56,764 bases of DNA from Lentisphaeria bacterium (GCA_024405215.1 JAKSPB010000021.1:1-56764), one strand, 5' to 3'; positions 23,758-32,031 are shown, counted from the stretch's first letter. Notes: generated from the letters alone by a model not told the origin. Program-made: numbers and translations.

Positions 23758-25146
23758 ATGAAAAGCCGTTATGACATCGTAGTCGTGGGCGGCGGCCTGG
23801 GCGGTTTGACTGCCGCCAACCGTCTGGCCCGCGCAGGGCGGAGCGTCCTGCTGGTGGAACAGCATACGCAGCTGGGCGGTCTGGCCACCTATTTCCATCG
23901 CAAGGGACACATTTTCGACGTGGCTTTGCACGGGTTTCCCGTGGGAATGAAGAAGAGCCTCCGGAAATATTGGGGCAGCCGTTTCGCCGAGCAGGTGATC
24001 CAGGTCAAGTCCATTCGCTTCCACAATCCCCAATACCGTCTGGAATCCACGTTCGACACGGCGGATTTCTCCCGGAAGATGGAGGAGGAGTTCAAGATTC
24101 CCCGAGAGACGGTCCGGGCGTTCTTCGCCGCCGTGGCGAACATGAACTACTATGACGACCAGACCATGACTACCCGGGAGTTCTTCCAGAAGTTTTTCCC
24201 CGGACGCACGGATGTCTGGCGCTTTCTCATGGAACCCATCACCTACGCCAATGGCTCCACCCTGAACGAACCGGCCATCTCCTATGGCATTGTCTTTGGA
24301 AATTTCATGAGCGAGGGCGTCTATACCTTCCTGGGCGGAACGGACCGGATGCTCCAGATGATGAGGGAGGAACTGGCGAACAACGGCGTGGAGATCGCCT
24401 TGGGGACCCAGGCGGAGAAAGTGTTGGTGGACGGCGGGCGCGTACGGGGCGTCCTGCTGAATGGGCAGGCGGTTTCCTGCGAGGCAGTCGTCTCCAATGG
24501 TTCTCTCTTCCTGACCGCCTTTGAATTGGCGGGAACGGAAATGCTTTCTGCGGAATACGCCGAAGGCCTCAAGGCCGTGCGGCCTTCGACTTCCTCCTGC
24601 CAGGTCTATCTGGGCATCAAGAAGGGCGAGAAGATCCCTTTCATCGGCGACCTGGTCTTCCATTCCACCCATCCCGTCTTTGACGCGGATGCCCTTTGCG
24701 CACCGAAGATCTCCAGTCGGACCTTCTCGGTTTATTATCCGGAGATCCGTCCCGGCAGTGACGAATATGCCATCGTGGCGTCCATGAACGCCCGCTTCCA
24801 GAACTGGGATGGGCTGACGCCGGAGCAATACCGTTCCGCCAAGGATGCCCTGGTGGAGGATGCGTTGAATACGGTGGAGGAATACGTGCCCGGCATTCGC
24901 CGGCTGGTGGACTACACTTGCGCCGCCACGCCGCGGACTTTCCAGCGCTACACGGGACATGTCAATGGCGCTACTTTCGGAACGAAATTCGAGGGCTTGC
25001 GCTTTTCGCAGGAATTGCCCAGCCAAGTCCCTGGACTCTTCCATACGGGGTCCGTGGGAATCATCATGTCGGGTTGGCTGGGAGCCGCCAACTATGGCGT
25101 GATCGTGGCCAACGAGGTTGACAAGTATCTTTCCACACGGCAATGA
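23758..25146 (+). CDS. FAD-dependent oxidoreductase, phytoene desaturase (CrtI)-like
   Basis: 462 residues. The N-terminal dinucleotide fold is IVVVGGGLGGLTAANRLARAG with VLLVEQHTQLGGLA, the usual CrtI-type FAD site. The C-terminal FHTGSVGIIMSGWLGAANYGVIVANEV is the second FAD contact of the family. The substrate could be a carotenoid-like polyene, an all-trans-retinol-type lipid or another alkene; no other isoprenoid gene is adjacent. Its ATGA overlap with the next gene couples it to the L7Ae-like protein. Confidence 0.82.
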   Translation: MKSRYDIVVVGGGLGGLTAANRLARAGRSVLLVEQHTQLGGLATYFHRKGHIFDVALHGFPVGMKKSLRKYWGSRFAEQVIQVKSIRFHNPQYRLESTFDTADFSRKMEEEFKIPRETVRAFFAAVANMNYYDDQTMTTREFFQKFFPGRTDVWRFLMEPITYANGSTLNEPAISYGIVFGNFMSEGVYTFLGGTDRMLQMMREELANNGVEIALGTQAEKVLVDGGRVRGVLLNGQAVSCEAVVSNGSLFLTAFELAGTEMLSAEYAEGLKAVRPSTSSCQVYLGIKKGEKIPFIGDLVFHSTHPVFDADALCAPKISSRTFSVYYPEIRPGSDEYAIVASMNARFQNWDGLTPEQYRSAKDALVEDALNTVEEYVPGIRRLVDYTCAATPRTFQRYTGHVNGATFGTKFEGLRFSQELPSQVPGLFHTGSVGIIMSGWLGAANYGVIVANEVDKYLSTRQ

Positions 25147-25532
25147 CCATGGAACCGGAAAATCTTCAGCAGTTGAAAAAACTGGCGCCTTTCGTCGTGC
25201 GCTCCCATGCGGCGGTGACGGGACGCCTGAAATTGGTGCAGCAGCAGCGGAAGCTGGCATTCGTCCTGATGACCACGGATGTGTCGGAGAATAGCCGCAA
25301 GGAAGTCCTCCGCGAGCTCTTCTGTCCCGTCTATCAGGCCCTGACGATGGCGGAAGTGGAGGAACTCTTCCATCTTTCGAATACAAAGATCCTGGGCTTC
25401 CGCCTGGGAGGGATGGGCGCTTCGCTTCAGCGGTGCTTCCAGGGCTGCCTGATTACGGCGGAGACGGCGAAGAACCCTGCCACGGATACGGAAATCGGGG
25501 AAAAATCGTCGAGTTTGCAGTCGGAAGGATAG
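25143..25532 (+). CDS. Probable L7Ae/L30e-fold RNA-binding protein (YlxQ-like)
   Basis: 129 residues. The central part (LAFVLMTTDVSENSRKEVLREL, then a short beta strand and LFHLSNTKILGFRLGGMGASL) resembles the YlxQ/L7Ae pattern, in which a VLLA-DAS-N turn is followed by a late LG-R-KG strand. Family members bind kink-turn RNA. The last ~25 residues (ETAKNPATDTEIGEKSSS) look disordered. The start overlaps the oxidoreductase stop by 4 bp. The assignment rests on pattern only. Confidence 0.55.
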   Translation: MTMEPENLQQLKKLAPFVVRSHAAVTGRLKLVQQQRKLAFVLMTTDVSENSRKEVLRELFCPVYQALTMAEVEELFHLSNTKILGFRLGGMGASLQRCFQGCLITAETAKNPATDTEIGEKSSSLQSEG

Positions 25533-25638
25533 AATCTTTTTCCTTGCCGGCGTATGGTACGGGAGACGACGAAATGTCCGGCTGCTGTCGTCGGACAGTT
25601 GAGTACACGATTTGCGATCCTTGAATACGGAGAATGAC

Positions 25639-25845
25639 ATGAAGAAGTTTTTGCTGATTGCCCTTTTGGCCGGTTTGTTCCTGTGCGCGGGATGCTATTG
25701 CGACCATCCCCATCATGATGGCCATGGCCCCGGAGTTGTTCGCCACGGGAGGAACCTCGGCAAGCCCCACAGGGCGTATCCCGTACCTGCCAAGGGGGTT
25801 CGCTTTGACAAGAGAACGCCGGCACCACGCCCCATCGGGCATTGA
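25639..25845 (+). CDS. Small His-rich lipoprotein
   Basis: 68 residues from the ATG at 25639, with GGAG at 25629-25632. The signal MKKFLLIALLAGLFLCAGC ends in a lipobox (LCAGC). The mature part begins YCDHPHHDGHGPG, with a cluster of His and Asp suited to metal binding, and is otherwise rich in Pro, Arg and Gly. No family recognised. Confidence 0.75.
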   Translation: MKKFLLIALLAGLFLCAGCYCDHPHHDGHGPGVVRHGRNLGKPHRAYPVPAKGVRFDKRTPAPRPIGH

Positions 25846-25857
25846 TTCGCGAGGTAG

Positions 25858-25970
25858 TTCTTGTATCGTTTTTGTATCGTCGGCGTTGTGCGAAATTCCG
25901 GGCTTGGGAAAACAAAGCTATCTCGGACAATCTGTCACGATACGAAAACGATTCAAGAACGATTCGAAAA
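25858..25970. repeat. R4: facing arrays of contiguous 11-bp repeats
   Basis: Direct units TTCTTGTATCG (25858-25868) and TTTTTGTATCG (25869-25879) face inverted units CGATACGAAAA (25938-25948), CGATTCAAGAA (25949-25959) and CGATTCGAAAA (25960-25970). All are contiguous 11-mers. The spacer between arrays is 58 bp. The same architecture recurs at 56492-56635. Confidence 0.75.
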
Positions 25971-26107
25971 TAATAATTAAACTATATCATAAACTATGAT
26001 TGCCATATAAATCTATTTCTTTTTCTCAAAATGTTTCGAAATGAAGTTTTTTACATAGTATAAAGCGATTTGCAAGAACTTAATCCGAGTTTATTGAGGC
26101 TTAGAAA

Positions 26108-26128
26108 ACCACGGCCTCTGGCCGTGGT
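26108..26128. repeat. Perfect 9-bp hairpin, IS200/IS605-end-like
   Basis: ACCACGGCC-tct-GGCCGTGGT. Compact hairpins of this kind are typical of the ends of IS200/IS605-type elements, but no transposase or tnpB is present, so a remnant is only a possibility. Confidence 0.35.
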
Positions 26129-26165
26129 CAGAGGCAATCGGCTGCGCCTGAAACGCGAAGGGAGT

Positions 26166-26211
26166 AAAAGGGGCTGTTGCAAAACCTCAATGTTTTGCGG
26201 CAGTCCCTTTT
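26166..26211. terminator. R1 hairpin
   Basis: AAAAGGGGCTGTTGCAAAAC (26166-26185) and its imperfect complement (26192-26211), loop ctcaat, with T residues on both outer sides when read outward. It is nearly identical in sequence to the copy at 6671-6716. Confidence 0.65.
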
Positions 26212-26213
26212 TA

Positions 26214-26298
26214 CATACTTGAGTTGCCTGCGCGTTCTGGTGGTGTTCGGGCACAGGACAAGGCCGTATCGTCAAGCAATAACGGAAACTTGGGTATA
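26214..26298. repeat. R2 MITE-like element, copy b
   Basis: Its reverse complement aligns over ~70 bp with 54133-54210 (shared: cgttattg, ttgacgatacgg, cttg-cctgt, gaacgcgcaggca). Ends ATACTTGAGTTGCC and (reverse complement) ATACCCAAGTTTCC form imperfect terminal inverted repeats. Confidence 0.65.
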
Positions 26299-26312
26299 TA
26301 ATTCTCCCAAAA

Positions 26313-26347
26313 AAAGGGGCTGTTGCGTGATTTGCAACAACCTCTTT
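26313..26347 (-). terminator. Terminator of the rha operon (R1-like)
   Basis: AAAGGGGCTGTTGC (26313-26326) pairs with GCAACAACCTCTTT (26334-26347). On the minus strand the stem is followed by a T tract. It lies 20 bp after the stop of the ACT-domain gene. Confidence 0.8.
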
Positions 26348-26367
26348 GTGCATGTTGGGAAAGAAGG

Positions 26368-26928
26368 TCAGATTTCGTTGGTGACCTTGAAGAGCGCCTG
26401 ATGGCGTAGTCCGACAGTCACCTTGGGCTGGAAGGCAAGTCGCATGCTGTTCTGCAACTTCTGGACATCCAGTTCGGCGGGAATCTGAATCTGCCAGATC
26501 ATGGTGTATTCACCGGTATGCGCCTGGCAGCAGGAAAGATCCACGATGTTGATCTTTCGTTCCTTCAGATATTCGGAGAGCATGGCGACCAGGCCGGGCT
26601 GATCCGGACCGCTGGCCGTCAGGATGTAGGTGTCGGAATCTTCGCCGTTCCGGGATGGTTTCTCCTGTTCTTCCTGGAAGGGCATGACACCGAAGCAGGC
26701 GCCTTGGAGGGCATTGATGCCCCGGAGGCTTTTCTGTACATCTTCGGTGGAAGTTCCTTCGGGAAATTCTCCCAGGAGGATCATGGAGAAGTAGCCGCGA
26801 AGGACCGTCTGGCTCACGTCCAGGAGATTTCCGCCAAGATGCCGGACGGCGGCGGAAACCTCGGCGACAATGCCGACCTGGTCCTGGAACATGACGGAGA
26901 TGACGTAGCGTTGGGAAAAGTCTCCCAT
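26368..26928 (-). CDS. Two-ACT-domain regulatory protein (GcvR-like)
   Basis: 186 residues made of two ACT domains: ~8-85 (RYVISVMFQDQVGIVAEVSAAVRHLGGNLLDVSQT) and ~100-180 (YILTASGPDQPGLVAMLSEYLKERKINIVDLSC). No catalytic domain. This is the architecture of GcvR-type proteins, which bind amino acids and act through other regulators. ATG at 26928 with AGGAG upstream. It is the last gene of the rha operon, 20 bp after rhaA. Its target is unknown; there is no glycine-cleavage gene here. Confidence 0.8.
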   Translation of the reverse strand: MGDFSQRYVISVMFQDQVGIVAEVSAAVRHLGGNLLDVSQTVLRGYFSMILLGEFPEGTSTEDVQKSLRGINALQGACFGVMPFQEEQEKPSRNGEDSDTYILTASGPDQPGLVAMLSEYLKERKINIVDLSCCQAHTGEYTMIWQIQIPAELDVQKLQNSMRLAFQPKVTVGLRHQALFKVTNEI

Positions 26929-26948
26929 GGTATTCTTCTCCTGAAGGA

Positions 26949-28238
26949 CTAGCGCTTGCGGGCGACCTTGCGGTCGTAGTCCAGAAGCTCGTTGAGCCAT
27001 GCGGCACCGACGGTGACCTTGTTCTGGCGGCAGAACTCGTCATAGACGGCTTCCCAGGGAGCGCCCTTGAGCTCTTCCAGCAACGCCAGCTTCATGGCGC
27101 CATCGTTGTCCTTCTCGTACTTCTTGAGGAGCGCGGTGGGTTCCAGCAGGGCGAAGAGAAGTGCCTTCTGGGCGGCGCGGGTGCCGACGACCCAGGCGCC
27201 GATGCGGTCGATGGAGCCATCGAAGAAGTCCAGGGCGATGTAGGTGTTCTTCAGGTTGTTGCAGCGCACCAGCTGGAGGAAGAGGTTGCGCAGGTCGTCA
27301 TTGAAGTTGACCACGTGGTCGGAGTCCCAGCGGACGCCGCGGGAGACGTGGAGCAGGATATCCTTCTGGAAGGGCAGGACGGAGGAGATCTTGTCGTGGA
27401 TGGTCTCGGTGGGATGGAAGTGTCCCATGTCGAAGGTCAGCATGACGTCCTTCTCGGCGCGGCTGGCGACGTAGCTCATGTAGAACTCGTGGGAACCGAC
27501 GGTGTAGTCTTCCGCGCCGATGCCGAAGAGCTTGCTTTCCACGCCGTCACGGATGTACTTGGGGCTGTACTTGACGGAGAAGATTTCGTCGTAGGCGTCC
27601 TTCAGGTACTTGCGGGGGGAGAGGCGGTCGACGGGCTGGTCCTTGGCGCCGTCGGGAATCCAGTGATTGACGATGCAGGGGCTTCCCTGGGCCTTGCCCA
27701 TGGCTGCGGCGATTTCGCGGCACTGCTTGTCGTGGCGGATCCAGAATTCACGGATCTTCTTGTCGGCGTTGGAAAGGGTGTAGCCGCTGTTGGCCAGGGG
27801 ATGGGCGAAGAAGGTGGGGTTGAAGTCCAGAGCCACGCCCTGTTTCTTTGCCCACTTCATCCACTTCTGGAAGTGCTCGGGGGTGATGGCGTCACGATCG
27901 ACGACCTTGCCGTCGGTTTCCGCATAGATGGCATGGAGGTTGAAGCGCTTCAGGCCGGGGATCAGTTTCAGGGCCACTTCGGCGTCCGCGCGGAGCTGGT
28001 CGGCATTGGCGGCGCAGCCGGGGTAGTTTCCGGTGGAGAGGATGCCGCCGCCGCTGACGGATTCCTCATGGACTTCGAAGCCATGGACATCGTCGCCCTG
28101 CCAGCAATGGAGGGAGATGGGGGTGGCGGCCAGAGTGGCCAGGGCCTTGTCGGTATCCACGCCGAAGTCCGCGAAGGACTTCTTGGCTTGTTCGTAGCGC
28201 TGCTTGATTTCAGCTGCGGTCAGTGCAGTAAACGCCAT
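26949..28238 (-). CDS. rhaA: L-rhamnose isomerase
   Basis: 429 residues, near the family size. It interconverts L-rhamnose and L-rhamnulose. Recognisable family sequence includes SLHCWQGDDVHGFE, STGNYPG, HAIYAE, NPTFFAHPLANSGYTLSN, VNHWIPDGAKD and LTFDMGHFHPTE, which contain metal and substrate ligands. Start at 28238 is set by AGGAG just upstream. 137 bp separate it from the previous gene, so an extra promoter could lie there. rhaB is three genes upstream; no rhaD aldolase is seen. Confidence 0.96.
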   Translation of the reverse strand: MAFTALTAAEIKQRYEQAKKSFADFGVDTDKALATLAATPISLHCWQGDDVHGFEVHEESVSGGGILSTGNYPGCAANADQLRADAEVALKLIPGLKRFNLHAIYAETDGKVVDRDAITPEHFQKWMKWAKKQGVALDFNPTFFAHPLANSGYTLSNADKKIREFWIRHDKQCREIAAAMGKAQGSPCIVNHWIPDGAKDQPVDRLSPRKYLKDAYDEIFSVKYSPKYIRDGVESKLFGIGAEDYTVGSHEFYMSYVASRAEKDVMLTFDMGHFHPTETIHDKISSVLPFQKDILLHVSRGVRWDSDHVVNFNDDLRNLFLQLVRCNNLKNTYIALDFFDGSIDRIGAWVVGTRAAQKALLFALLEPTALLKKYEKDNDGAMKLALLEELKGAPWEAVYDEFCRQNKVTVGAAWLNELLDYDRKVARKR

Positions 28239-28376
28239 GTGTTTTCTCCTGATGGGGATTGTTAGGGGAATGATATCCTCAGGTTTCCAGATTTTCCGAG
28301 CCTTGTGCTTTGAAGGCAAGTCAAGTCCGGAAACGGCAACGAAAGAATATCGTTCCCATTGTTTTGACTTTGGGAA

Positions 28377-29438
28377 TTAGTGAATCAATGTAAAAGTGAG
28401 GGGAAGGCGCTTCTTCAGGGGACTCCAGCTGTCGGAGAAACGGAGTTCCAGGAAGGCCGTGTTGCTTCTTTCCGCCGCGTCCACCGTCAACAGACGGGTG
28501 AATGAACGGGTCTCGCCGGGCTGGATGGCGCCGAAATAGAAGAGCCTGCCGGCCAATCCGGGGACGCGCGAGAAACTCCGTGCCAGCAGGCAAGAGGTCT
28601 GGACCTGTCCTTCATTGGTCACGGTGATGGTGACGGGGAAGGCCTTGCCTGCTTCTGCGTATGCGAAATCCTTGGGGAGGGAGACGCTGCATTTGAGCGC
28701 ATCCTGTTCTGGCTGGCGCTTGCTGAGGCGGAAGTCCATTCCGTAGGCAAGAAGCATTTCGTGGGCATCGTCCTCGTCAATGCGCTTGATGTCGTAGTCC
28801 CGGCGCTGTGGCATGGTGCGTGTCATGGGGAAGGAGACGGCGGGATAGTCCTGGACTTCCACAAGGAACTCGATGCTTCGTTTGCCCAGGTCGTCGAACT
28901 TCTCCAGGATGGCGAGCTTGTTTTCCGGATCCAGGATTACGCCATTCGCGTCTGTGCGGAGTTTTTCGCCATTGACGAAGACCTCCGCGTCTTTCAGCGG
29001 CCCGGCCTCGTGGGAGACTACGCGCTGGCTGGATTCGCCTTCCCAGATTTCGTCATCCAGGTGCTGGTAGTCGAAGGTCCCGTGGTCGTTGTCCTGTCCC
29101 GGCGTGAAGGTTCTCAGAAGTGTCTCGTAGAGTCGGACCTCCGTGATGGTTCGCACCTCTAGGCGCTTCAGCTGCAGGGCGGGCTGGCGGTTTTCGCCGA
29201 CGATGGCGATGGCGGGAATCAGCTGGTAGGCGGATTTGCTGCCGCGGATTTCCGTGCGCAGGTAGGCGCCCTTGCAACGGGAGACGTTGCTGGAAGTCTT
29301 GCCGGCTTCGGCGGGAATGACGGCTCCCAGGACTTTCGGATCCAGGCCAATGCCGTTGAAGGCGCTGTCCTGCTGGGCTTTCAGGGAAATGAAAATGCCG
29401 AGGCAGAGAAGCAGGGTGGCAATCGCTTTATTCATCAT
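28377..29438 (-). CDS. Secreted protein of unknown function in the rha operon
   Basis: 353 residues with an N-terminal signal peptide (MMNKAIATLLLCLGIFISLKAQ). AGGAGG lies 6 bp upstream of the ATG, inside the end of the previous gene (11-bp overlap). The C-terminal ~100 residues (FPVTITVTNEGQVQTSCLLARSF) look like an immunoglobulin-like or NEW-type beta domain. A repeated beta-rich segment with ELRTDANGVILDPENKL precedes it. No enzyme motif seen. Co-translation with the SUMF1-like protein suggests a joint envelope function. Confidence 0.7.
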   Translation of the reverse strand: MMNKAIATLLLCLGIFISLKAQQDSAFNGIGLDPKVLGAVIPAEAGKTSSNVSRCKGAYLRTEIRGSKSAYQLIPAIAIVGENRQPALQLKRLEVRTITEVRLYETLLRTFTPGQDNDHGTFDYQHLDDEIWEGESSQRVVSHEAGPLKDAEVFVNGEKLRTDANGVILDPENKLAILEKFDDLGKRSIEFLVEVQDYPAVSFPMTRTMPQRRDYDIKRIDEDDAHEMLLAYGMDFRLSKRQPEQDALKCSVSLPKDFAYAEAGKAFPVTITVTNEGQVQTSCLLARSFSRVPGLAGRLFYFGAIQPGETRSFTRLLTVDAAERSNTAFLELRFSDSWSPLKKRLPLTFTLIH

Positions 29439-30519
29439 TGCGTTCCTCCTGGGACGTTTGGGAGGTCTCTTCCGGGATGACCTCGTCGGATTGCGTGTCT
29501 TTCTCAAGCTCCAGGAGCTTTTCCATCTGTTCCAGAAGGGCGTTGCGCCCGGCCTGGAGGCCTGTCACCACGGCGCAGCCCAGTTCCGGATAGCTTGCCC
29601 AGCTCAGTTCCTCGGAGAGGGCCTGCGCGTCCTGTCCGGTGCGCAGCATGCCTGCGGGGTCCCAGATGGGGGACATCTCCATTCCGAAGCGCTGTTGTGC
29701 CTCTCGTGACTTGAACTTGAAATCAGCGGGCAGGTCGCCGTCCAGCCACAAGGCCTGCTTCAGGGAGGCGCCGTATTCTTTCAGGGCGGCGAGCTGCTTT
29801 GCTGTGGGGAGTTTGCAGGGGAAGCCGCAGAGATGTCCGATGGTGTCGGCGATCCATCGCGCTTCGTCGTGGGTGATTCCCTTGGAACGGAAGCGGATGA
29901 CATGCTGTGTCAGTTCCTCTTCCGTGATGTCGGAGGAAGTCAGGCTATGGAGTTTTTCGAACTGGTCTGCCGTCAAGGGAGAGCGTGAGATGTAGAAGCT
30001 TGCCCCGTTCGTCGTCACCAATTTGAACTCGATGCCCAAAGCGCAGGTGAATTCCGTAGGCGGCAGCGTATGGGCGATGCGGTACTGGAGCTGCTGGGCG
30101 GTGTTTTTGAGGACGAAGAGCGCATTTTCCTCTTCCATTCCGTATTTCTGAAGTTCGTCCAGGTAATGCGAGAGGTAGCTCTGTTCCTGCCGAAGGAGCT
30201 GCCTGGTGCCGGAATACTGGGAGATGCCGTTGCTGAACTGCACTTGCGAGTCCTGTTCCCGCTGGAGGCTCTTGATGGCTTCTGCCACGCGTTTGTTCAA
30301 GCGTATGGAGGAGAGAAGCGCGGCTTCTGGCGTAGGTGCCTTGGGGAGTTCCTGCAGGTCCTTGCCCAGGTCCTTCAGGAGGACCTGGTTGTTGGAATGG
30401 TTCTCCTGAAGAAGCGCGAAGTCGTTCATCAGGGTCTGGAAGGACGACTCGGGCCTCGGCGCCTCCTGGGCCAGGAGGATGGCGCAGCAGAGGATCAGAA
30501 TGGCGGTCAGTGCTCGCAT
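29428..30519 (-). CDS. Secreted coiled-coil protein with degenerate SUMF1/FGE-like domain
   Basis: 363 residues: a signal peptide (MRALTAILILCCAILLAQ), a helical region rich in Gln, Glu and Leu (~30-150), then a domain that follows the formylglycine-generating-enzyme plan: FYISRSPLTADQFEKL (compare FYISKYEVTNAEF), HDEARWIADTIGHLCGFPCKLPTAKQLAAL (compare the LPTEAEWEYA motif). The late catalytic cysteine region is not recognisable, so it is probably binding or structural. It starts 16 bp after rhaB and overlaps the next secreted protein. Confidence 0.65.
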   Translation of the reverse strand: MRALTAILILCCAILLAQEAPRPESSFQTLMNDFALLQENHSNNQVLLKDLGKDLQELPKAPTPEAALLSSIRLNKRVAEAIKSLQREQDSQVQFSNGISQYSGTRQLLRQEQSYLSHYLDELQKYGMEEENALFVLKNTAQQLQYRIAHTLPPTEFTCALGIEFKLVTTNGASFYISRSPLTADQFEKLHSLTSSDITEEELTQHVIRFRSKGITHDEARWIADTIGHLCGFPCKLPTAKQLAALKEYGASLKQALWLDGDLPADFKFKSREAQQRFGMEMSPIWDPAGMLRTGQDAQALSEELSWASYPELGCAVVTGLQAGRNALLEQMEKLLELEKDTQSDEVIPEETSQTSQEERNDE

Positions 30520-30534
30520 AGGGAGGTATGTGGG

Positions 30535-32025
30535 TTAGCCGATGGAGTTGCTGGATTCGCAGATCTTCTGGAAGCGCTTGTAGGCCTCTTCCCAGAGCGC
30601 GGCGTCCGTGGGCTGGTAGGTCTGGGTCGGCGTGGAGCGCTTGACGATTTCGCGGGCGGCGTCCAGGTTGCCGATGGTTCCGGTGGCGATGCCCTGTCCC
30701 AGGATGTTTCCGAGAGCGGTGGCTTCCACGGGACCGGTGACGACTGTGGCCTGGATGGCGTTTGCCGTGAATTCGTTGAGGAGGATGTTCTGGCATCCGC
30801 CGCCGACCAGATGGAGTGTCTTGAGCTTCTGTCCCGTGAGCTGTTCCAGCTCGTTCCAGGTCTGTCGATAGCGCAGGGCCAGGGATTCCAAGGCGATGCG
30901 GGCGATCTGCGCGGGCGTGTCGGGGACGCGCTGGCCGGTGGTCTTGCAGAATTCGCGGATGCGGGCGGGCATGTCGCCGGGAGCCTCGAAGAGATGGTCG
31001 TTGGGGTTGATGATGGCGAAGAAGGGCTCGGCCTGTTCGCGGGCCATGGTGGCCAGCTCGGCGAAGGAGTACTTGTTGCCTTCCCGGATCCATTGGTTAC
31101 GGCACTCCTGGATGAGCCAGAGGCCCATGATGTTCTTCAGAAAGCGGATGGTGTTGCCGACGCCGCCTTCGTTGGTGTAGTTGGCTGCCTGGGCTGCCGG
31201 GCTGAGGCATGGGGCGGGGAGTTCCATGCCCATGAGGCTCCAAGTGCCGCTGGACAGATAGGCCCAGCCGGTTTCCTTGACGGCGGGGACGGCGGCGACG
31301 GCGCTGGCGGTGTCATGGCCGCCGATGAGGATGACGGGGATGGCGCCGCAGTCGAATTCCTTCTGGATTTCGGGGGTGAGGGTTCCCGCCACGGTGCAGG
31401 AAGGAGTGATCCGGGGGAAGAGGGAGCGTTTCAGGCCCAGTGCGTCGATGATCTTCCAGGCCCAGTCGCCGGTGGTGGGGTTGAAGAGCTGCGAGGTGGT
31501 GGCGATGGAGTATTCCGCAGAGACGTTTCCGCAGAGCAGGTAGGTCAGGGCGTTGGGGATGAAGAGCAGCTTGTCGGCCTGCTGGAGGGCTTCTTCCTTG
31601 TCGCGCAGGGAGGCGGAGAGCTGGAAGATGGTGTTCAGGTTCATGAACTGGATGCCGGTCTCGCGGTAGATTTCCTCCTTGGAGATGCGCTCGAAAGTCC
31701 AGGGCATCACATCGTCGGTGCGGGGATCGCGGTAGTGGTGGGGAAGGCCGATGAGCTTGCCGTCGGCGCCCAGGTAGCAGACGTCCACGCCCCAGGTGTC
31801 AATGCCGATGCCGTCAATGGGAGTGCCGGTGGCTAGAGCCTTGCGAAGGCCTTCCTTGATTTCGGCGAAGAGGGTGTCGATGTCCCAGAAGAGCTGGTTT
31901 CCGACTGCGTGCGGGCCGTTGGCAAAGCGATGGAGTTCCTCCAGTTCAATGGTCTGTCCATCGTAGTGTCCGATGATGGCGCGGCCGCTGGAGGCGCCCA
32001 GGTCAAAAGCAAGGTAGTTCTTCAT
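30535..32025 (-). CDS. rhaB: Rhamnulokinase
   Basis: 496 residues of the FGGY kinase family. The N-terminal MKNYLAFDLGASSGRAIIG is the rhamnulokinase-type phosphate loop; ...IGIDTWGVDVCYLG, SSGTWSLMG, NEGGVGNTIRFLKNIMGLWL and HLVGGGCQNILLNEFTANA are the family signatures. It phosphorylates L-rhamnulose at position 1. It starts 6 bp after the metallophosphoesterase in the operon that also contains rhaA. Confidence 0.96.
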   Translation of the reverse strand: MKNYLAFDLGASSGRAIIGHYDGQTIELEELHRFANGPHAVGNQLFWDIDTLFAEIKEGLRKALATGTPIDGIGIDTWGVDVCYLGADGKLIGLPHHYRDPRTDDVMPWTFERISKEEIYRETGIQFMNLNTIFQLSASLRDKEEALQQADKLLFIPNALTYLLCGNVSAEYSIATTSQLFNPTTGDWAWKIIDALGLKRSLFPRITPSCTVAGTLTPEIQKEFDCGAIPVILIGGHDTASAVAAVPAVKETGWAYLSSGTWSLMGMELPAPCLSPAAQAANYTNEGGVGNTIRFLKNIMGLWLIQECRNQWIREGNKYSFAELATMAREQAEPFFAIINPNDHLFEAPGDMPARIREFCKTTGQRVPDTPAQIARIALESLALRYRQTWNELEQLTGQKLKTLHLVGGGCQNILLNEFTANAIQATVVTGPVEATALGNILGQGIATGTIGNLDAAREIVKRSTPTQTYQPTDAALWEEAYKRFQKICESSNSIG

Positions 32026-32031
32026 GGGGTG

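Larger units (their letters stand above)
25846..26367. other. Gene-free 522-bp stretch packed with repeats
   Basis: Convergent region between the small lipoprotein and the rha operon. In order: R4 arrays (25858-25970), an AT-rich stretch with nothing recognised (25971-26107), a 9-bp hairpin (26108-26128), R1 (26166-26211), R2 (26214-26298), and a second R1 that serves as the rha operon terminator (26313-26347). No ORF is supported. Confidence 0.7.

Noticed and set aside
22783-25386. 867-codon minus-strand frame opposite the CrtI-like gene and its neighbours
   Set aside because: Antisense shadow; the plus-strand genes overlap in operon style and contain the FAD motif.
25858-25970. R4 repeats considered as a CRISPR array
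   Set aside because: Units are 11 bp, contiguous and inverted in halves; there are no unique spacers of regular length and no cas genes.
28239-28376. Sigma54 promoter upstream of rhaA
   Set aside because: No clear TGGCAC-N5-TTGC-like element was found by eye, although the operon encodes a sigma54 activator.
30070-31836. 588-codon plus-strand frame opposite rhaB
   Set aside because: Antisense shadow of rhaB, rich in Gly, Val and Asp, without motifs.
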